Position numbers and translations under genes: made by a program
Part shown: positions 1-6,080 of the stretch, piece by piece
Numbering within the stretch: the first letter of the stretch is position 1
Layout: each line of letters starts with the position of its first letter
NCBI GenBank assembly: GCA_945871045.1
Contig: CAMBUC010000098.1
Coordinates: forward strand, 1-7,487
DNA length: 7,487 bases
Reading direction: 5' to 3'
Origin: an uncultured bacterium
GTDB lineage: Bacteria > Bacillota > Clostridia > Lachnospirales > Lachnospiraceae
The notes under the pieces: generated by a model
Databases searched by the model: none
The model's input: only the letters and a program-made list of their open reading frames with translations
What the model was told of the DNA's origin: nothing

Positions 1-1481
1 TAGAAAACATCCTGAAGCATATAGTCATTGACATCTTTATCTGTGATAGTCGGAAGCTGCTTGTTTAAAATACTTACCAACGGTGAATCACGGTTAGCCC
101 GGACCGCCATGCGGATCTTATGGTCGCCACTCAGTGCATTTTGAACCTTCAAGTGGCGAAACTGTGCATTGGTGCTGAGCAGATAAGCCGCCAGATAGCT
201 GTCACATACAGCCGCATCCACGCGTCCATCTTTGACCGCTTTCAGGCAGTTGACATAACTATCGTAATAAACTACGTCGACATCCTCACTGTTATCATAG
301 AAATTCAGTTCATCATCACTGTGCAATGTCACCGCCAACAGTTTGATCGATTCTGACATCTGATCTTCTTTCATGACCAGAACGCGTGGCATCACGGCGT
401 AACTCTTTGTAAGCGTCAAACTTTCTTCTTCGGAATCAACCTCTTTTACGCCGCTATAACAGCAGATATCGATCTCTCCGGATTCCAGTTTCTGATGCGC
501 CGACGCAAAATCCGTCATTTTTTTATAGGTAAAAGAAAGATGTGTTCGCTCTGCGATCTCATCCATGACCCTTCTGGAAAGTCCACAAAATTCTCCACCA
601 CTTTCATAAGAAAACGGATACTGGTTTTCCAGATAGCCAACGACTAAGTCATCCGCTGTCTGGATGTATTCCTTTTCCGCAGAAGTCAGCAGCTGGTTCT
701 GAACCATCCGGCTCTCATAGTACTTCACCATCAGTTCATTTTCCAGTTCAGGAGTTTTCATTTTAATATCTGAGATCGCCTGGTTTAATTCTCCAAGAAG
801 CCCATCGTTTCCCTGATAAGTAATGTAATAGAACGGCATGGGTGCAAAACGCCCCATCACTCTCCAACCATCGCGGATCTCCATAAATGAATGGACAAAC
901 ACATCGATTTCACCGGTTTCCAAAGCATTTGCCAGGGCTGTAGTATTTTCATAGGTCTTCAGTGTATAATCCTTGATGCCATGAACCGTCATGTACTGTT
1001 GAAATTCCGGTTTGCGCACATAACTTTCCACCATGCCATAGGTCAGATCCTTCATCTGCTCAAAATCTTCGTATGCCAGCTGACTGTCACCCCTGACTGC
1101 CAGTATACCATAGGTATATCCACTGGGCAGACTTGCATAGCGATACTTCGCAGCACGCTTTCCTGTGTACTGCGCGGATCCTACCAGATCCACCTCCCGG
1201 TTTTCCAGTTTGCGACGCGCATCGTCCCAGCTGCCGCACTGCACATATTCCAGTTCCCAGTGCGTGTATCGGCAAACCTCCTCCAGATATTCCACATCCA
1301 TGCCGGTCACTTTTCCATTCTCATCAATGTCATTGTAACCCTGCATGGGAAAAAAGGCGACTTTTACTGTCCGCTCCCCATCTGATGCTGCAGCCGTACC
1401 ACTCCAGCAGCATGTGATTCCGGCTGTTGCGATCAATATACAAAGTACCGGAGAAATAAACCTTATCAGACTCTTTCGCAT
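1..1481 (-). CDS. Exported protein with two tandem family-3 solute-binding domains (N-terminal part of a probable sensor; runs off the window)
   Basis: This is an open frame of 493 codons from ATG at 1481 to the window edge, with no stop, so the C-terminus is missing. The start is fixed by GGGGAGG at 1495-1489, 7 bases before the ATG. Residues 1-32 form a signal peptide (MRKS followed by a hydrophobic stretch with AATAG and CC). Residues about 39-255 and 278-490 are two successive periplasmic-binding-protein type II (SBP_bac_3) domains. The first opens VKVAFFPMQGYNDIDENGKV and contains GMDVEYLEEV; each domain carries the typical KLE-x-(R/G)E-(V/I)D repeat-like segment (91-99 and 331-338). Family knowledge: tandem SBP_bac_3 domains at an N-terminus usually feed a transmembrane helix and a GGDEF, HD-GYP or histidine-kinase output (BvgS/EvgS-like sensing of amino acids or similar solutes). 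The output type cannot be seen here. It has its own promoter, but no clear terminator separates it from the gene upstream. Confidence 0.82.
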   Translation of the reverse strand, partial: MRKSLIRFISPVLCILIATAGITCCWSGTAAASDGERTVKVAFFPMQGYNDIDENGKVTGMDVEYLEEVCRYTHWELEYVQCGSWDDARRKLENREVDLVGSAQYTGKRAAKYRYASLPSGYTYGILAVRGDSQLAYEDFEQMKDLTYGMVESYVRKPEFQQYMTVHGIKDYTLKTYENTTALANALETGEIDVFVHSFMEIRDGWRVMGRFAPMPFYYITYQGNDGLLGELNQAISDIKMKTPELENELMVKYYESRMVQNQLLTSAEKEYIQTADDLVVGYLENQYPFSYESGGEFCGLSRRVMDEIAERTHLSFTYKKMTDFASAHQKLESGEIDICCYSGVKEVDSEEESLTLTKSYAVMPRVLVMKEDQMSESIKLLAVTLHSDDELNFYDNSEDVDVVYYDSYVNCLKAVKDGRVDAAVCDSYLAAYLLSTNAQFRHLKVQNALSGDHKIRMAVRANRDSPLVSILNKQLPTITDKDVNDYMLQDVF

Positions 1482-1543
1482 ACTGATGCCTCCCCACATA
1501 TAACATTTTGACATTTTATCTGCTCACTTTTGCCTTCGCGTAC

Positions 1544-1552
1544 ATTATAGCA
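1544..1552 (-). promoter_or_regulatory. Extended -10 promoter for the tandem solute-binding sensor gene
   Basis: On the minus strand the sequence TGCTATAAT (1552-1544) is a perfect -10 hexamer with a TGn extension. No good -35 lies 16-18 bases upstream; TTGTCA is present, but only 13 bases away. The predicted transcript start near 1537 gives a leader of about 56 bases. An extended -10 can work without a good -35, so the call rests on the -10 and its position. Confidence 0.6.
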
Positions 1553-1601
1553 TAAAACAGTCTGACAAGTGTATGATTATTTATTTATTTTACAAACATT
1601 T

Positions 1602-2741
1602 TCACGAACATTTCATGGCAAAATCCCGGTCTTTTGCAAACTGTGCATCGTTGTATAACACAAGCACATCTGTCGGTGAAAACATCTCCACCAGAGCATC
1701 ACATCCGATGTTCAACTGGCGAAGGTCCACCGCAACTACTTTCTCAAAATCTTCTGCCAAAAAGGGAAGCATACAGTTTGCAAAAGAATCCTTTATCACC
1801 AGAAGCGTCTTTCCGTTTGTTTCTCCTCCTGTGATCTCTAATACCGCCTGATTTCCCCCTGTAAACACACGGTACTGATCCTTGGTTTCCAGCTGCTCCA
1901 TTTCATACAGGGAATCTGATGTTTTTTCTCCCAGATTATAAACCACTTGCAAGGATGCCCTTGGTTCATACAAATAAATCTTGTCTGCCAAAGATGCCTG
2001 ATTCACTTTTGCGTAAGTCGTACCATAGAAGTCATTGCAGACAAGTGTCAGATCCTTTTTTTCTGTGATTCGGGAAAGATCCATTCCTACTGCCTTTGCA
2101 TAGGATTCGTATCCATACCACGCGCCCTGCATCGTCCAATGATGATCGGTTCGGTAATAAATATCCTCTTCTATATGTGCATTTAGAGTTTCGGTCACTG
2201 GAATCAATACTTCTTTTGCCTCTTCGCCAAACTCCTTTTCCAACTCATCATAAAAACGCTGCTCCTCAAAGGTCGGCGCAAATGCCGGCAATTTATCCTG
2301 AAGGATCCATGTCTTTGTGGGAACCATCATCACCTTCACATCCGCTTTTGGCTGTATTTTTTCTACAAGATTGGTAAGGGCTTTGATATTAGACTTCATC
2401 CTTTTCTCATCAAAGTCTTCCTCCGTGTAATGTTCGAGAAGATATTGATCCTTTCCGAAATACACTCCATTACTTTCGGTCTTTCCGATCAATCTGGATA
2501 CATCAGTCTGTAACTGTACCCACGCATCCCTTCCCGGAAACTGATCGCTCAGATACGTCTCATAGGTTTCCTGAAAATTCCCGTTCCTTATGGCTTGGAA
2601 CGTAATCTCCGGTCTTGTCTGCAAGACACGCTTTTCCGTCGACGAATACGTCTTTTCTTCTGCTGTCAAACTAAGTGCTGTCAAACCAAACACCATGACT
2701 CCAAATGCAAACACGGGCAATAAATTCGTGATTCGTTTCAT
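1602..2741 (-). CDS. DHHW family protein (AlgX/AlgJ-like SGNH-fold partner of an MBOAT acyltransferase)
   Basis: This is a 379-residue exported or membrane-anchored protein. Residues 1-27 form an uncleaved or cleaved N-terminal signal helix. The family signature DHHW is at 199-202 (within YRTDHHWTMQGAWYGYE). A candidate nucleophile is Ser319 in KDSF (317-320), followed by the VVAVDLRQL strand. NGVYFGKDQYLLE (91-103) and DFYGT (237-241) are further family-type blocks. By analogy with alginate AlgX/AlgJ, Asp199, His201 and Ser319 would form the SGNH-type catalytic triad that passes an acyl group onto an extracellular polymer. The polymer is unknown. The length is normal and the C-terminus (DVLVLYNDAQFA...) looks complete. 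The ATG at 2741 lies 9 bases after the acyltransferase stop. The ribosome site AGGAGG overlaps that stop, so the two are translationally coupled. No terminator is visible after it. Confidence 0.85.
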   Translation of the reverse strand: MKRITNLLPVFAFGVMVFGLTALSLTAEEKTYSSTEKRVLQTRPEITFQAIRNGNFQETYETYLSDQFPGRDAWVQLQTDVSRLIGKTESNGVYFGKDQYLLEHYTEEDFDEKRMKSNIKALTNLVEKIQPKADVKVMMVPTKTWILQDKLPAFAPTFEEQRFYDELEKEFGEEAKEVLIPVTETLNAHIEEDIYYRTDHHWTMQGAWYGYESYAKAVGMDLSRITEKKDLTLVCNDFYGTTYAKVNQASLADKIYLYEPRASLQVVYNLGEKTSDSLYEMEQLETKDQYRVFTGGNQAVLEITGGETNGKTLLVIKDSFANCMLPFLAEDFEKVVAVDLRQLNIGCDALVEMFSPTDVLVLYNDAQFAKDRDFAMKCS

Positions 2742-2750
2742 GTTTCCTCC

Positions 2751-4124
2751 TTAAAAGCGGAAATATAGAAAGGGATTATAGGTTCCGTTCACCAGATAGG
2801 CAATACTCAAAACAAACAGGAGCACCACATACATACTCTGAAAGAGCGCGGTTTTGAATCCCTCTTTCTTTATGACCATCGCTGCTGCTTTTTTGGGCAG
2901 TGAAGTAGATCCCACCGCGAAGATCAGAAGGAGTGCTGCATTGCTGACCAGCAGATAGATCGTCTCCCCACTGATCAAACCTCCCTCTCCAACACCTGCC
3001 ATTGCTTTCAGATACACCCGGTGTTTCGTGATGTCCTCCCATGCAAAGAGCAGCCACCCGAAATAAATGATGACAAGCGCATATACATGAGAAAAGAATC
3101 GGGGCAGACGCTCCAACACTTTTAACAGCCATGTTTTTTCCATGATAAGGAAAAAACAGAAATACAATCCCCAAAGCACAAAATTCACAGTTGCGCCATG
3201 CCACATTCCAGTCAAAAACCATACAACAAAAATATTCAAAAAAGTGCGACCCATTCCGTTTCTGCTTCCACCCATGGGAATGTATACATATTCTTTAAAC
3301 CAGTTCCCAAGGGATATATGCCAACGGCGCCAGAATTCCGTGATACTCTTTGATTCATAGGGATGATCAAAATTCTCAGGAATCGTAAATCCAAACATCG
3401 ACATCAGGCCGATCGCCATATCCGAATACCCCGAAAAGTCAAAATAGATCTGAAACATAAATGCCAGCATTCCCAGCCACGCAGATACCGTCGTCAGCTG
3501 CTGTGCACTGTAACCGGTCACAGTCTGGAAGATCAGGCCTGCCTGATTGGCCAGCAATACTTTTTTACCGAGTCCACAAGAAAAACGGAGCACACCATAA
3601 CGGATCTTTTCCATGGTATGGGTGCGGTCTCTCAGTTGTTCCGCAATGTCTGAGAACCGCACGATGGGTCCAGCGATCAACTGCGGGAAGGCAGAGATAT
3701 ATGCGCCGAAATTCAGCGGATTTCGCTCTGCTTTTGCCTTTCCCCGATAGACATCAATGGTGTAGGACATGGACTGAAAAGTGTAAAAGGAAATACCGAT
3801 GGGCAACGCAAACTTTCCGGCGTATTTAAACACTGCTAAAAGCGACAAGTTGATCACAACCGAAAGAATCACAAAGATCCGCGCCACATCCCGCCTGTTT
3901 CTCGCCACAAAATATCCGGCAAGTCCGCCATTCACATAATCTACAACTGTGGAAAGCAGCATCAACCAGATATAGATTGGTTCGCCCCATGCATAAAACA
4001 AAAGGCTAAACAAAAATAGTACCAGGTTTTTCCATGTATGTTTCATGCAACCTGGTACTATGAAGTAGACGAGCAACACACACGGCAAAAAGCGGACCAG
4101 AAATAACAGACTGCTGAATACCAT
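2751..4124 (-). CDS. MBOAT family O-acyltransferase (AlgI/DltB-like membrane protein)
   Basis: This is a 457-residue polytopic membrane protein. It has the hallmarks of the membrane-bound O-acyltransferase family: FYAWGEP at 43-49, LPIGISFYTFQSMSY at 107-121, DVYRGK (124-129), QLIAGPIVR (148-156), FDFSGYSDMAIGL (228-240), FWRRWHISLG (264-273) and WHG at 308-310. His269 (RRWH) and His309 (WHG) are the conserved pair; His309 corresponds to the catalytic histidine. Family role: it transfers an acyl group, commonly acetyl from cytoplasmic acetyl-CoA, through the membrane to a partner or polymer. The donor and acceptor here are not deducible. Its ribosome site AAAGGAGC lies 7 bases before ATG 4124. 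It sits 54 bases after the DUF4358 gene and 9 bases before the DHHW gene. Oddities are a short loop between VFKYAG (98-103) and LPIG (107-110), and a long inverted repeat inside codons about 22-36. Confidence 0.93.
   Translation of the reverse strand: MVFSSLLFLVRFLPCVLLVYFIVPGCMKHTWKNLVLFLFSLLFYAWGEPIYIWLMLLSTVVDYVNGGLAGYFVARNRRDVARIFVILSVVINLSLLAVFKYAGKFALPIGISFYTFQSMSYTIDVYRGKAKAERNPLNFGAYISAFPQLIAGPIVRFSDIAEQLRDRTHTMEKIRYGVLRFSCGLGKKVLLANQAGLIFQTVTGYSAQQLTTVSAWLGMLAFMFQIYFDFSGYSDMAIGLMSMFGFTIPENFDHPYESKSITEFWRRWHISLGNWFKEYVYIPMGGSRNGMGRTFLNIFVVWFLTGMWHGATVNFVLWGLYFCFFLIMEKTWLLKVLERLPRFFSHVYALVIIYFGWLLFAWEDITKHRVYLKAMAGVGEGGLISGETIYLLVSNAALLLIFAVGSTSLPKKAAAMVIKKEGFKTALFQSMYVVLLFVLSIAYLVNGTYNPFLYFRF
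4016..4061. repeat. Perfect 13-bp inverted repeat with T-run inside the acyltransferase gene
   Basis: ATAGTACCAGGTT at 4016-4028 is exactly complementary to AACCTGGTACTAT at 4049-4061, with a 20-base spacer. The spacer itself holds two CATG boxes (4033-4036 and 4044-4047) that can extend the stem and leave a 7-base loop. Read on the coding (minus) strand, the second arm runs directly into TTTTTG TTT, giving a terminator-like layout about 60-110 bases into the gene. The stem is AT-rich (5 G/C of 13), so termination strength is uncertain. The repeat itself is directly visible; a regulatory role is inference. Confidence 0.6.
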
Positions 4125-4155
4125 AACTCTTGCTCCTTTATTTATTATTCACCGG

Positions 4156-4180
4156 AAGGGTCATCGTTTGACATGCCCTT
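4156..4180 (-). other. Small imperfect hairpin between the DUF4358 and MBOAT genes
   Basis: On the minus strand AAGGG (4180-4176) and CCCTT (4160-4156) can pair. An inner GTCA/TGAC pair around AACGA gives an alternative fold with a bulge. It overlaps the stop codon of the DUF4358 gene and has no T-run, so it is not a terminator. It could protect or pause the cassette mRNA. The evidence is weak. Confidence 0.25.
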
Positions 4181-4754
4181 AAAATAACTCATCCATTGCG
4201 GCGATCGCTTTGTCATTTTCTGCCCGGTAAGCCTCGATGACTTTGCTTTCATCCTCCTGCATCATCGTCTCATTGTCGAGGGTGCCCAGCATAAGAAAGC
4301 ATACATAATCACCCTTCATATAGATTGTAGATGCCTGAATCTTTAACAGATTTGCAGGATACTGGAACGTATCGGACTCTAATGCTCCCTGATACGCAAC
4401 AAGCGCATCCTTTAATGCTTCCTTGGAATCCTCGTCTTTTGCTTTGAACAATGCGAAGGTATCTACCTGCGCACTGATCATCGGAAGTTCTGCGATGGCA
4501 GTTTCATAAAGATCCTTTGATATGCCAAAATATCCTTCAATCTCCTCATCACTCAATCGCATCGTCGGAAGATAATTTTCTCCGTATGCAGCCTTTACTG
4601 CTTCATATAATGCTTCCGGTTCGGGGGTATTTAATGCTTCCTCCATATTCGCCCCGCTTTGCTCTTTCAGTGAACAACCTGTCGTTGCCACAGCAGCAAA
4701 ACCGCCAACTGCCACTACCAACGCAGCGATCAATGCCATACTTTTTTTCTTCAT
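4179..4754 (-). CDS. DUF4358 domain putative lipoprotein, first gene of the acyltransfer cassette
   Basis: This is a 191-residue protein with a positively charged start (MKKK), a hydrophobic signal (7-24) and TTGCSL, with Cys27 as the likely lipidated residue. The -3 position is Thr rather than Leu/Val, so the lipobox is imperfect. Residues about 45-180 match the DUF4358 pattern as I know it: YFGISKDLYETAIAELPMIS, AQVDTFALFKAKDED, KDALVAYQGALESDTFQYP, KIQASTIYMKGDYVCFLMLG. The biochemical function is unknown. Such proteins occur repeatedly beside MBOAT and DHHW genes in Lachnospiraceae, which suggests an extracytoplasmic role in surface-polymer acylation; that role is inference. ATG 4754 follows AAGGAG at 4770-4765. 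It is the promoter-proximal gene: an extended -10 promoter lies about 60 bases upstream, and the acyltransferase starts 54 bases after its stop with no terminator between. Confidence 0.75.
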   Translation of the reverse strand: MKKKSMALIAALVVAVGGFAAVATTGCSLKEQSGANMEEALNTPEPEALYEAVKAAYGENYLPTMRLSDEEIEGYFGISKDLYETAIAELPMISAQVDTFALFKAKDEDSKEALKDALVAYQGALESDTFQYPANLLKIQASTIYMKGDYVCFLMLGTLDNETMMQEDESKVIEAYRAENDKAIAAMDELF

Positions 4755-4784
4755 TTTGTTTTATCTCCTTTAGAATCATGATCC

Positions 4785-4807
4785 GTCAGCCATGCAGACA
4801 TACCGAC
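4785..4807 (-). other. Leader hairpin of the acyltransfer cassette mRNA
   Basis: Between the predicted transcript start (about 4813) and the ribosome site, the minus strand can fold GTCGG with CTGAC (one G-U pair) and, inside, TATG with CATG around a TCTG loop. There is no T-run. It may stabilise the 5' end of the mRNA or be fortuitous. Confidence 0.25.
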
Positions 4808-4819
4808 TTTCTCGCGCCC

Positions 4820-4848
4820 ATTGTAGCATGACCGATAGGAAAAAGCAA
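4820..4848 (-). promoter_or_regulatory. Promoter of the DUF4358-MBOAT-DHHW cassette
   Basis: On the minus strand, TTGCTT (4848-4843) and TACAAT (4825-4820) are separated by exactly 17 bases. The -10 carries a TGC extension (TGCTACAAT). A T-rich tract (8 T at 4860-4853) lies upstream. The predicted start near 4813 gives a leader of about 59 bases to ATG 4754. Spacing and extension make this a good SigA-type promoter although the -35 matches only at TTG. Confidence 0.65.
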
Positions 4849-4897
4849 CTTGGAAAAAAACGGAAAAACAAAACGATTCTATCTATCCGGATTGTTT

Positions 4898-5789
4898 TTA
4901 TGCGTTCTTGTTGTAGTAGATCTCCTCCACCTTATCCCGGTTTGCCAGAAATACATCTACAATGTCCGGGTCAAAATCACTGCCCCTTCCCTCTTCTATG
5001 ATCCGGTAGCATTTTTCAAGAGGCATCGCGTCCCGGTAACAGCGTTTTGCCGAAACTGCATCAAACACATCTGCCACAGCCATGATCCGTGCGCAGAGGG
5101 GAATGTCTGTCCCACTGAGCCCTTTGGATTCTCCATGTTTATGTAAATACTGATGGTTGTCATGGTCAGTGCCATACTGGTCGCCAAAAACTCCGGGAAA
5201 ATGATCTGCAAGGACACAATGAACAAAATACAGATCAGCGTCGTGAGCAACGCCTCTCGTTTATTGACCCGTATACTTCCGAATTTTGCAATGATCAAGC
5301 CGACTGTCAGAAGAAAATAAATCCCGACTGTTGCAAAGCATACATATACCGACCACCCCATGGAATAATTGGTATACTGTCCCTGCCGAAATTCCAGACC
5401 CGGCAAAAAAGCGATGGTCAGGATCACTGCCAGCACAAAGGGCATCACGCATAAGATCCTGCTCCGTTGATTCTGTATGCGACCCACAGTCGTGGAAACC
5501 CAGTATAATAACAGGAGCAACAAATATAGCAAATAGGAAAGAAACATCCCTAAATGCAAAAGCAGGTTCACCGTCCGCGGAACGACATCCAAAAAATTTA
5601 CCGAACAGGCTGTGATCCCATCAAAGAGAACTGCAAATACTGCCATAAGAAACATGGCATCAAATATCTTGCAGCAATTCGACCGACCAGTCAGCCGATT
5701 CAGATTCCTTCCCGAATAAAAATGATTCCAACATAAGTCAATATGACCAGACACATCAACTGCATTTTGCACCATTGCAATACGATCAT
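4898..5789 (-). pseudogene. Broken membrane HD-GYP protein: frameshift near the start and internal deletion of the catalytic region
   Basis: The reading is continuous only across three frames. ATG 5789 gives 29 codons (MIVLQWCKMQLMC..., a membrane helix ending FIREGI) to TGA at 5702-5700. From about 5709 to 5128 another frame encodes an integral membrane domain: NLNRLTGRSNCCKIFDAMFL, then about five hydrophobic spans, ending YINMENP. From about 5122 to TAA at 4900-4898 a third frame encodes the end of an HD-GYP domain: GLSGTDIPLCARI, MAVADVFDAVSAKRCYRD, then GRGSDFDPDIVDVFL. Known HD-GYP domains need about 100 more residues upstream (HD and GYP metal motifs); these are absent. HD-GYP proteins hydrolyse cyclic di-GMP or related dinucleotides, so this copy should be inactive. 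The membrane frame alone is open from GTG 5856 to 4996, but its first 48 residues look non-coding and that GTG lies at the promoter. An automated caller would probably report it as an intact hypothetical protein. Confidence 0.75.
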
Positions 5790-5805
5790 CGTTACCCCCA
5801 ACTTT

Positions 5806-5836
5806 AAAACCCGGAACTCTTTCCCTGAGTCCCGGG
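5806..5836 (-). terminator. Strong leader hairpin with short T-run upstream of the broken HD-GYP gene
   Basis: On the minus strand CCCGGGACTC (5836-5827) pairs with GAGTTCCGGG (5819-5810) over 10 positions with a single G-U pair. The loop is AGGGAAA, and TTTTAAAG follows. The stem is strong, but only four T follow. It lies between the promoter at 5864 and ATG 5789, so it could be an attenuator or a 5' stabiliser. It could also be a weak terminator for read-through from the flavoprotein gene. The fold is visible; the role is not. Confidence 0.45.
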
Positions 5837-5858
5837 CGATCAGTCTTATTTTTCACTT

Positions 5859-5887
5859 AGTATAGCATTTCCTGTGCAAAAATGGAA
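5859..5887 (-). promoter_or_regulatory. Extended -10 promoter of the broken HD-GYP gene
   Basis: TGCTATACT on the minus strand (5867-5859) is an extended -10. TTCCAT at 5887-5882 is a poor -35 at 17 bases. The predicted transcript start near 5852 makes GTG 5856 untranslatable from this promoter and favours ATG 5789 as the ancestral start. The promoter looks intact although the gene it serves is not. Confidence 0.55.
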
Positions 5888-5912
5888 CATTCATATCCTA
5901 ATATTTTCCAAA

Positions 5913-6080
5913 CTATTGATCGGTTCCCATGACCAGTCGAAGAATCCCTGAGATAGCCCCAAACAATACGCCGGCAACCGGCCATATGATCCAGGTGGCA
6001 TCCCAGCGCATGCTCCAGAAACTCCATCCCAGATAGATGGCTGTGACCAGACACCCGTAAATGCCGGAAAATGCCTCATT
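5913..6080 (-). pseudogene. Membrane-segment remnant just behind the flavoprotein stop (frameshifted tail or broken small membrane gene)
   Basis: In the frame one base shifted from the flavoprotein, 55 codons to TAG at 5915-5913 encode a convincing two-helix membrane segment: FSGIYGCLVTAIYLGWSFW, then RWDATW, then IIWPVAGVLFGAISGILRLV. Tryptophan-rich TWIIWPVAGVL-type segments are familiar to me from the C-termini of small membrane proteins and membrane-anchored HTH regulators of Lachnospiraceae, but I cannot name the family. No ATG/GTG with a ribosome site serves this frame. The only upstream start is TTG 6152, inside the flavoprotein gene and without a Shine-Dalgarno sequence. Two readings fit: loss of one A in the A6 tract at 6084-6079 fuses it in frame to the flavoprotein, or one base inserted after the ATG of ATGA at the stop would give it a coupled start. 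Translation today is doubtful. Confidence 0.5.

Noticed and set aside
891..1385. 164-codon plus-strand reading frame
   Set aside because: It lies antisense to the solute-binding sensor, which has a signal peptide, two recognisable domains and a ribosome site. The plus-strand translation shows no family features.
1560..1601. Terminator after the DHHW gene
   Set aside because: The stretch has a near-repeat (ATGTTCGTGAAA / ATGTTTGTAAAA) and an AAAT-rich tail, but no GC stem followed by a T-run on the minus strand.
2776..3222. 148-codon minus-strand frame inside the acyltransferase
   Set aside because: It is an out-of-frame shadow of the MBOAT gene, whose conserved motifs run through the region in the other frame.
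4853..4897. Terminator after the HD-GYP remnant
   Set aside because: T-runs and an all-A/T inverted pair (AAAAACAA/TTGTTTTT) are present, but no GC-containing stem of useful length. It overlaps the cassette promoter region and is better read as a T-rich upstream element.
5790..5850. Cyclic-di-GMP riboswitch in the HD-GYP leader
   Set aside because: The leader is too short and lacks the conserved GEMM core elements I know; only a single hairpin is visible.
5790..5856. GTG 5856 as the start of the membrane protein
   Set aside because: The first 48 residues in that frame are polar and unlike a membrane sensor. The GTG sits at the predicted transcript start, and the start helix is instead encoded from ATG 5789 in another frame.
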